Below are positions 52,301-61,300 of a DNA stretch of 64,000 bases, piece by piece (positions within the stretch are counted from its first letter, which is position 1; every line of letters starts with the position of its first letter). The notes below the pieces were generated by a model. It did not search any database, was not told the origin of the DNA, and was given only the letters and a program-made list of their open reading frames with translations. This DNA comes from Callipepla californica brunnescens (lineage: Eukaryota; Chordata; Aves; Galliformes; Odontophoridae), in NCBI GenBank assembly GCA_023055505.1, contig JALIRH010000003.1, positions 36,148,842 to 36,212,841 on the forward strand. The letters are read 5' to 3'. A program made the translations under genes and the position numbers.

Positions 52301-55300
52301 AACTTACAGAACTGTGTTTTGGCACGCATGCAGTAACAACACAATTAATCTTTTACCTGTTAAACATAATTAACACTGCCATCTCATATACAATTATACT
52401 TTATCTATATATTTTAAACATAACATCTCTGGAGCCATTTTCAACAACTTACGTATATGCTTCTAACCAAATCACACCTTTGTTCATTATATTCACATTC
52501 TGTTAACTTTACAAGTACATTTAACAGGAAATCCAATCAAACATGAAGAATAATCTTTGTAGAGACCATGCTTCAGGGTCAACACTTATGACACTATAGG
52601 TGCATTTTCAGCTGACAAAATCCAGAAGAAAAAGAATATACAACTAAAGATCAGAAGAGAATAAAGATACATGATTGTATTTTAAGAAAGGATGACAGAA
52701 GCTTATTCAAGTCTGCAGTTTGCTAAAACGAAACTACTTGTAGCCTTATCTTCTCTTACTGTATAGTATGAATTTGACGTTTTGGTTTCTATTTGCAAAA
52801 CCTGTTTCATCTTCAGTGTGAGCTTATACAGGCTCCTAGCAGACAAGTTCCTTTGGAACACATAACGCTTTAGTTTAAGATCATATGACTCGTTTTCAAA
52901 AAGTCTGGACAAATCTCATGACCAAACAGACTTAAGAGAAAAAATGATCATTTCAGGGCATCTCTGAATTTTCTTGGTAAATATTACCACGTCAACATCA
53001 CTGATGCTCCTTTAGAGAAAACTACTGTTTTTCTGTTTTCACATACACACACATCTTACCTCATACATGACCTGTCCTGACGCCAAGCGTTTTCTGTCAC
53101 CAAATGCTAACTGCAACAGATGTAAACTCAGAACATCACCTTCACTGAAAAAAGTACAAATGGAGAAATTTGATTAGAAAGCTGTTTTATAGTCCTCGTT
53201 ATCATTTTTTTTAATCATGCTTAGATAAATGTTTTCTTAATAGCATGCTCTCACAGAAAAGAAAAGCACCATGTCCCTAAACAGGGCCATTGGTCACATT
53301 TAGCTGTTAAAACAGAAAGAAGAAATTTTGACAGTAACAGCTTTAGCAGCAAATACTAACCATGTAATCTGAAAGCTTCAGTATTTCGTATAGACTAAAA
53401 ATAGTTGAAAACAGTCCTCTCTTACATACACTACATCCTTCCACATGCTGGTCTGTTTCATTAACTCAACAGGAACCCATTTATTCTTATGCTGAACAAT
53501 GGCAGTGTTCTGCCACGTGAGCTAGACTAACTCATGGAGGTTCCAAAGACTGCTAAAACTGGAAGAAGGTGATCAGCAATACTTTGACTCTCCTTTAGGC
53601 AGAACAGGCTGTTATATCAGCACATTTAGTGCTCTAGATCAGCAGCCTAAATTACTTTCAATGGTATTTTAATACTGTGGTGTAAGCATCACACAGATCA
53701 CAAAGCATTCATTAAGGAACAAAGGTAATGATTGCAAGCACAAAAAATGCCATCTTATTCACAGCCATATCACCTTCCTTCAGAAACTCTGAGCAAAATA
53801 GGATCTGCAGGAACCCAAGGCTTCCAGAGCACTAGGAGTACACAAACACAATTCTACAATAACGATTTAAATAAATGTGGGAAAAAGGAACTCAACATCA
53901 GAGTTAAAAGTAAGAGAAAGTACATAAAGAGAATGACTTGCTAGGACTTAATTATGGGAGTTACACTGAAATATGCCTCCTCTATTTTATTACAGTGGCC
54001 CGTGACCTCAGAGCTGGATGTTTCTAAGGAAATAAACAGGAAGCATTATTTTAGAGCAGTCTAAGGAGAATGGCATTATGCTCCCTTTAATAAACTCAAA
54101 ACTCTGGAAAAAGTTTACAACAGAACTGTGACAATGTTTCTTCATGGACTGACTTCTAAGAAGTTTCAAACTACAAATAAAAGAGTAGGGACACACTCTG
54201 TAGTAGAAGGATTTCTGAGGCCAGCATTCTTTCAACTAGTAGTTTCTTCTCACATCTGTAAAAACTGCAAGGCAAGTGTAACACCTTCCATACTCAAACA
54301 TAATACATACATATTTATTTATGCATATATATAAACAAAATAAGACAATGCATATTAACTTAGTTCAGTGAAGTATGAAATATGTACTTGTTTATTCACC
54401 TTTCTTGTGTAGACTGAACAGCCCACAAGTAGCAACAATTGCGAGGATCATTTTCAGGTTCTTGGAAAGTCACAGCATAGACAGGAATCCTTCCTCCTTC
54501 GAGTTGTGAGTGGTACCTATAGGTTTAAAAAGAGAATTAAAAAAACCCAGATGAGCCTTTTGGCCCAGATTGTGGTGGAGTAGAAGCATCTTCTGATGGA
54601 GTACCTGTGTGCTCATCCTCAAAGCAGAGGATACTCAAAGTAGAGCCATATTTCTAATTCAAATAGCTGAGTCAAGGAAGTGATTGCATTTTACAGAACA
54701 GTGAAGAAGTGAGGAGATTACGACCTAACAAAAGCAGAAACCTGTGTTTACTGCCTTGCCTGATACAATTCAAAGCAGCTTCTCCTAAATAATTACTTCA
54801 ACTGCCAGCCAAGAGATTATTCTCACTGTTGTAAGCTACTTAAATATAGAAATTAAAATTCTTCTTACAAATTCGAAGTACTGCCAAACAGAAGGAGCTT
54901 CTTGTTTCTTTACCTGGAATACGTAGAAAAGCTTTCTTCTTCCAGATTTAAGAACCTTATTTCTAACTCTATGATCTACTCTTGCTACCATTCCTCTACC
55001 ATTCATGTGTCCAGTAATTTCTGATGGGTCACCCTTGAACTGCTTAAGCAAATCCTCCTGAAGTGGGTCAAAAGTTTATGATTGTTCCTTGAAATTATCC
55101 CATAATTCCTCTATCATCCCTCATTCTAGCCTCCAATCATTCTGAGCAAACTTTCATTTATACGGCCTCTTTCCTTGCATTGGGTCAATCTTCCATTTCA
55201 GATTAGTTTGAAACAGGAATAAAAATATTTTCAGACACAGATCAGCTCCCAGTGTTTCACTTCTCACTAGTTTCATCCTGAACACTACAGAGAATATTGT

Positions 55301-58300
55301 AACAAAAACCGCGTTATTAACATATTCCACACTTATCATTTATGTCCTAAAGTAACCAGCTCTTAAAAATGAGCTGACCTATAAGTACCAGCTCTGTCAC
55401 AAAATTAAAATAACTCCACGAAGAATGCATTCCGCAATTTCTCAATTCAAAGGCACAATGCAGAAACAAACCTAGTCCACTGGGGAGAACAAAGACAGCT
55501 TAATCCATGTACAACTTCACAGTTATTTCAGAAGAGAATTTCTAAACAGTCCAGGATTACACTGAAGATTTTCAGCCCCTGAAGAAGTTCCCTTTAACAT
55601 ATTTCCTTAAGTTAAAACCTGATATCTCTACAAGCCCAGACATAGGCTGCATAAAAGCCTACTTACTCCCGCTTCAAAGTTTTCATGTTCCATAGTGACA
55701 GGTAGCCATCTGCAAAACCCACAACAAGCAGATTGCTCCTGCTTATGTAGCACAGGGTTGATACTGCTGTTCCTGAAGGACTTTGTACTTGAAAACAGAG
55801 ATGCCGTCCCTCTCTGGTCACAGCTTCTCTTCTCTGTGGAACTTCAGCAGGAATTCCAGTGACAACTTCTAGGTCTATGTAAACAAAATCAAACGATAAA
55901 ATAACGTATTATTCAGTTAGCATGCACGTTAAACATCAATATAACAACACAAATAATCTAATTCTACCATCCCAAGCAAATGAACCATCTCTGCAACACC
56001 AATTTACTATCTCCATTTCATACGTATCAAAGAACAAAGATCCCTTTGATTGGACTCTCACTTGTGTTTCAAAATGAGGTAAACTGTAACCACAGAAATC
56101 TTCCATGAACTCTCTATGCCAAGAGTGTGAGTCTCATGGTGAAATTATTTGAAATGACAACTATTCCTGAAGCTACTGTTAGAGTAACACAAGTGTACGC
56201 AATCTGAATAGGTAAACAGGGCATTTGTTACACCCAAATGCATGGTTTTTGACAAGTTGGATTTATTTAAAAAAATCATGAACAATTTGGCTTCCATGTT
56301 GGTTAGCAGAAACAAAACAACAATCCCAAGAAATACGGCACCTCTAACAACTTCCCATCGGGTAGCTGCACTTCCTCAAATGGGAAAATTTCTACAACTC
56401 ATTGTCAAAAATCAGTGACATAGAGAACCAGCAGAGAGGGAGAGTGGCTTTTAGAAAGAGCAATAAGCTACAGCCACCTTTAATCAGTTCAGGACTACAC
56501 AATGTCAAACCACTAGATGCAATTAGTGGCCCTAAACATCTTCCTGCTACTATCTTCATAATTAAATACATAATATTAACTTGAAAGACTCAACATTTTC
56601 TTACATTTAAAATGAGTATCTCAAGCTGAAGAACTGCAGGCTTACCTGATGCTTCTATTTCATTCTGACTGCAAGATAAATAATCCAAACAAAGGTCAAC
56701 CAGAAGTACATGTCCAACATCTGTAACCACTGCTGCCACTCCAAAGAGCCATCGCAGACTCTGGTGGAGGTGCTGAGTGCTCACACTGGCTCCTCCATGA
56801 TTAATTATAGGTTCTATAGCAGTTACCTACAGGAAAATTACAAGTTAATATTTAAGCTGTTTGACGAACTAAATAGAAATCATTCAAGAATGAAACCACA
56901 ATTAGTGCATCAGAAAAAAAAAAACAACAAAGGAAATTCAGAATCATGATATTTAAAAGCAAAGCACTGTTTTCCATTATTTGGAGAAACAAATATTAAC
57001 ATCCTGTACAAAAATTTGCTACTGTCTTTCATTTACCAAATTTCCTACAGTGAGTTTATTAATTTAAGTCCAACTTAAATGGTACACACTGTTGTTACAG
57101 ATTACCAAGTTTTCACAGTATTAATAATTTCTAAGATGGATTACATGCAAGAAACTTTACTGAACAAATTTACATAAAACCTAACAACTAGTTCTCCCAG
57201 TGCTCACAGCTGATTAGCACTGTGATACAGTCTGTGCCTTCTCTATGGAGCAGTTAATCCTGGCAATCTTCTTCCAGGCACAGCAATGACAGGAAATGCA
57301 CCAGGAGAACTCCCTACAACCACAGGGAATCTACATAGTAAATTTCTATAACTCTAAGATAAAATTACCACATCAGGAGGTGAGGAGAAAACAGTGGACA
57401 CTGTCTACCTGGATTTCAGTATGGCCTTTGACACTATCTCCTGTAAGATTCTCAAGACAGTTGATGCATAGGCTGGAAGAGAAGACTACGGTGGGCTGAA
57501 CACCAGATGTAGGGCCAAGCACAAGGTATGGCGATCAGTGTCATCAACTCTAGCTGGAATCTGGTATCAAGTGATGTACAAGGCTTTCTCTGAAAGTAAT
57601 GTCTCCAGTTTTATCGTGACGACCCACAATGCCAGAGGGGGGATGCTGGTTGTTTGGCAATACAGTATAAACTTTCCCACCAATGTTCCATTCCACATTG
57701 TTTCCATGTGACAGCTGGCAGGAGAGGGGCAGTCTGCACAGTGGCATTTAACATGGAAGTGCATATGAAGCAAAGAGGAGGGTCTGAACTGCTCCATTAA
57801 AAAAAAAAAAAATCTGGTATCCTCTGACATTCATCAATGCTTGCTGAAATATTTATGGAGACCAAACTGGATGTGAGCACACTGAGGTGGTGGGTGGTGT
57901 GTTTCAGCAGTGGAAACAGCAGTTCACCTCTGCTGGTGCAGACTTATGAGCACAGCAGACTCTCATTCATTGCTGGCAAAAATGCATAGCTAATGGTGAT
58001 TATTATCTTGACAAATAGTGTTCTGCAGATTAAATTTCCTCTATTAAATACTGTTATTGCACTGTTTGTATCTGTTGCTGTTCCCATGGAAATAAATAGA
58101 CAGCATTACTTTCAGAGTGACCTATGTAACCCAGGGGCCTCATCCTCTTTAACATAATTAAAAATCTGGATGACAGGGCAGAGCACACCTGTGGCAAGTC
58201 TGGCAATGACACAAAACTGGAAGAGTCTAAATATACCAGAGGGTCATGCAGATATCCAGAGGGACCAAGACATGCATGAGAAACGCACTAAAAAACTTTG

Positions 58301-61300
58301 AGCAAGTCAACAACGAAAAGGGCAAAAAGCCCTGCACCTGATCAGAAACAATCCCAGGCATCAATGCATATCGGGGGCAGGCCACCCAGACAGAAGCCTT
58401 GCAGAAAAGTCATGCTTTTCTTCCAGGCTGACCACAAGCCAGCAGTGTGCCCTGACCACAAAGAAGGGCAGCAGCATCCTGGGTTGCACTAGGAGTGTTG
58501 CCACAAGGTCAAAGGGGATGGATCCTTCCCTTTTTATCTCCATTGGTGAGGCCACACTGCAACTAGTGTGCCCAGGTCTGAACAGCCCAGAGCGAGAGAG
58601 ACCTGGCCACGCTGGAGAGAGTCCAATGGAGGACTGCAAAGTTCCTTAAAGGACTGAAACACCTCTCCTCTGAGAGGCTGAGAGAGCTGGGCTGTTTGGT
58701 GCGAATAAGAGAAAGCCTGTGGGAATGTCATCAATGTACAGGAATTCCAGAAGGGAGGGTGCCAAGAGGCCAGAGCCAGGCACTTTTTGGTGGTGCCCAG
58801 TGAGAGGACAAGAGGCAGTGAGCAAGAACTGTAACACAGGAGGCTCTCTGCCTGAACATGAAGAAACATTATTTTTACTGCGCAGATGACTAAGCACTGG
58901 CACAGGTTGCACAGAGAGGTTGTGAAGTTCCCTCCTTGCAGATATTCAAAGGCCATCTGGTTCCTCAATACACAAAGCAGTCTGCATGCAACTTTATTTT
59001 AAACTGAAGCAAGACCTTTCAGCATCCACACCGCATCCCAGGACAACACTCACCACTGCACTACACAAACACCTGATGAATCCTGCACTAAAGCTACACA
59101 ACAAGACACTCAAGGTCAGGCTCTGAGCCCCCTGATCTAGCTGCAGGTATCTCTGTTCAGTGCAGGGGAGTTGGACTGCAGGACTTTAGGGTCCTTTCAA
59201 ACAATTCTATATAAGAACATAGTTCTGCATTCTTGCAATGCTAGACAATGTAAACAGGAAGCCTTACCTCAACAACAGTCTTACATCAAAGTGAAAGAAG
59301 TGATCAAAGTAGCCCTCTTCCTTCACACATTTCTTTTCCAGAGATGGAAAATATAAACTGAAAACCAGAAGTTTCCTCCTGTCCCATATTTGTTAGGACT
59401 ACAATTGCCTGACAATCTACTACGGGATTTATCTTCTATCTAATCTTAGAAGTATCTGCAGTTATTCAAATAACTTGACTTTCATTCATAGGAGAAATGG
59501 AGAAAAATGAATTTCCAATCTTCTCTGCTACTCATGCAGTACATCGAAAGCATTTTGGCTATTCATGTTCTTGCTGTTCGAAGCCTTGTTGACCATGATG
59601 AGGAGAGGAGAGCAAAACACAGCACAGACCTTGCTACAGACTTACCCACAATTCAAGCACTCCTTTTAATTCTTCTTTTACAATTTTTTTCATAATACAA
59701 CTGCCTTATTTCAATTTTGGCACAGAGCCTTCCAAAAACATTTCCCAGTTTTAACACTTAAATTTTCTGTGTAAAATCTCCTGAAACAGAACATTTTTCT
59801 ACTGTTGTATGCACTAGCTTTTCATATCCTCCTAGACCACTGCCAACTCATTATGGGAATGAACAAAGAGAAGTCTTCTCAGCTCACTGAATCTGAATGC
59901 TACCCTCTGCCTCATACAAACTGGGAAATTTTGTGAGAATACCGTTCAATGGTTCTGAAACATTCAAGCACTGCAAAACAATTTAATTTAATTAATGTTT
60001 TTAATTCAGATTTGCTTTTACTGGAATATAATTCAAATAGTACTCCATTAACACTTCTGGTTTTCCACTGCGTTTTTTCCAGGGCAATTAGAGATGCCTC
60101 CACAAAATAGAAAAAGCAATTTTTTTAAAAGAATTTTTAATTTTTTTTAAGTTTGCAAGTGTTTTGAATCCTTTACTCTCTGAACAACTGAACATCTACT
60201 CTTGCACTAAAAGGCAGTCACACAGTCACTATAACTACCCTGTAATAACACATTAATAGTTGAGCAACTTTGATCAGAGGTAATATAAATTAAGAGGCAA
60301 GCTTTAGTCGCCTACAGAAGATATTCTCAGTCAAGGCAGTTCATAAATTAATGTGTTCATTAAACTATCAAAGTAACAACACAAACTGCAGAAAGAGATG
60401 CTAATAGATGTGCATTTGATTTTTAAAAACAGTGTGAAAAATGAGAAACATTTACATAGATAAAAAAATATGACGTTATATATTATATATATGCTGGAAA
60501 CAAACGCAGAATAGTGAAACAAAACAGACAACAACCCACTGCAAATGTTACCTTCTTTTTGTCTACCTTTACTCCCTCTCACAACTTAGATTCTAATGTT
60601 TCAATTAGCAACACCCACTCCCTGTCTATCAATCTAATTAATCTAATAGCAGAAAGATAGGAACTAAAAGTAAAGCAACAGACCAAACATGCTCATAATC
60701 ACAAACATTCAGGGCAGAGCATCAAAAATTCAGATAAGCTTTGGCTTTACTCCAAAATTCAAACCTTTATCACAAAACAGTCAACTCCTCCCCAGAAGCT
60801 TCCTGACACTTTCTCCTGAACAGTTTGTTATGCAATAGAAAAACTCTCTAATACAACTGATAGTTGTAACTACATTCAATTTCAAATGACTTCCACGCAC
60901 ACAGATCAGCAGTGTTACAATGATCCTTCTTAACCTACTTTTCTCCTCCTGTTCACAGCTTATACTGTTTAGATTTAAGATATAAAACTCAAAGCTATGC
61001 CATTCTTCATACAGGCAATTTACTTACTGATTACACGCTAGTCAGCACACGGCCAACACGCTACAGCATTCCAAATAAAGTACAAAAAAATAAAACTACC
61101 CATATTCAAGTAAGCCAAATCAAATCATGTTAAGCAAAACTGAGTAATAAATAAGGATTTGGCTAATATGATAAAAATTTAGTGAACCTTGACAGCCTAT
61201 TAACTTAGGCTGATTCTAGTTTCCATTAACCAAATGAGACTAGGTGACATTAAGTCATTTAAGTTTATGAGTTAAAGACCCACAGACAACAGAGAAAAAA

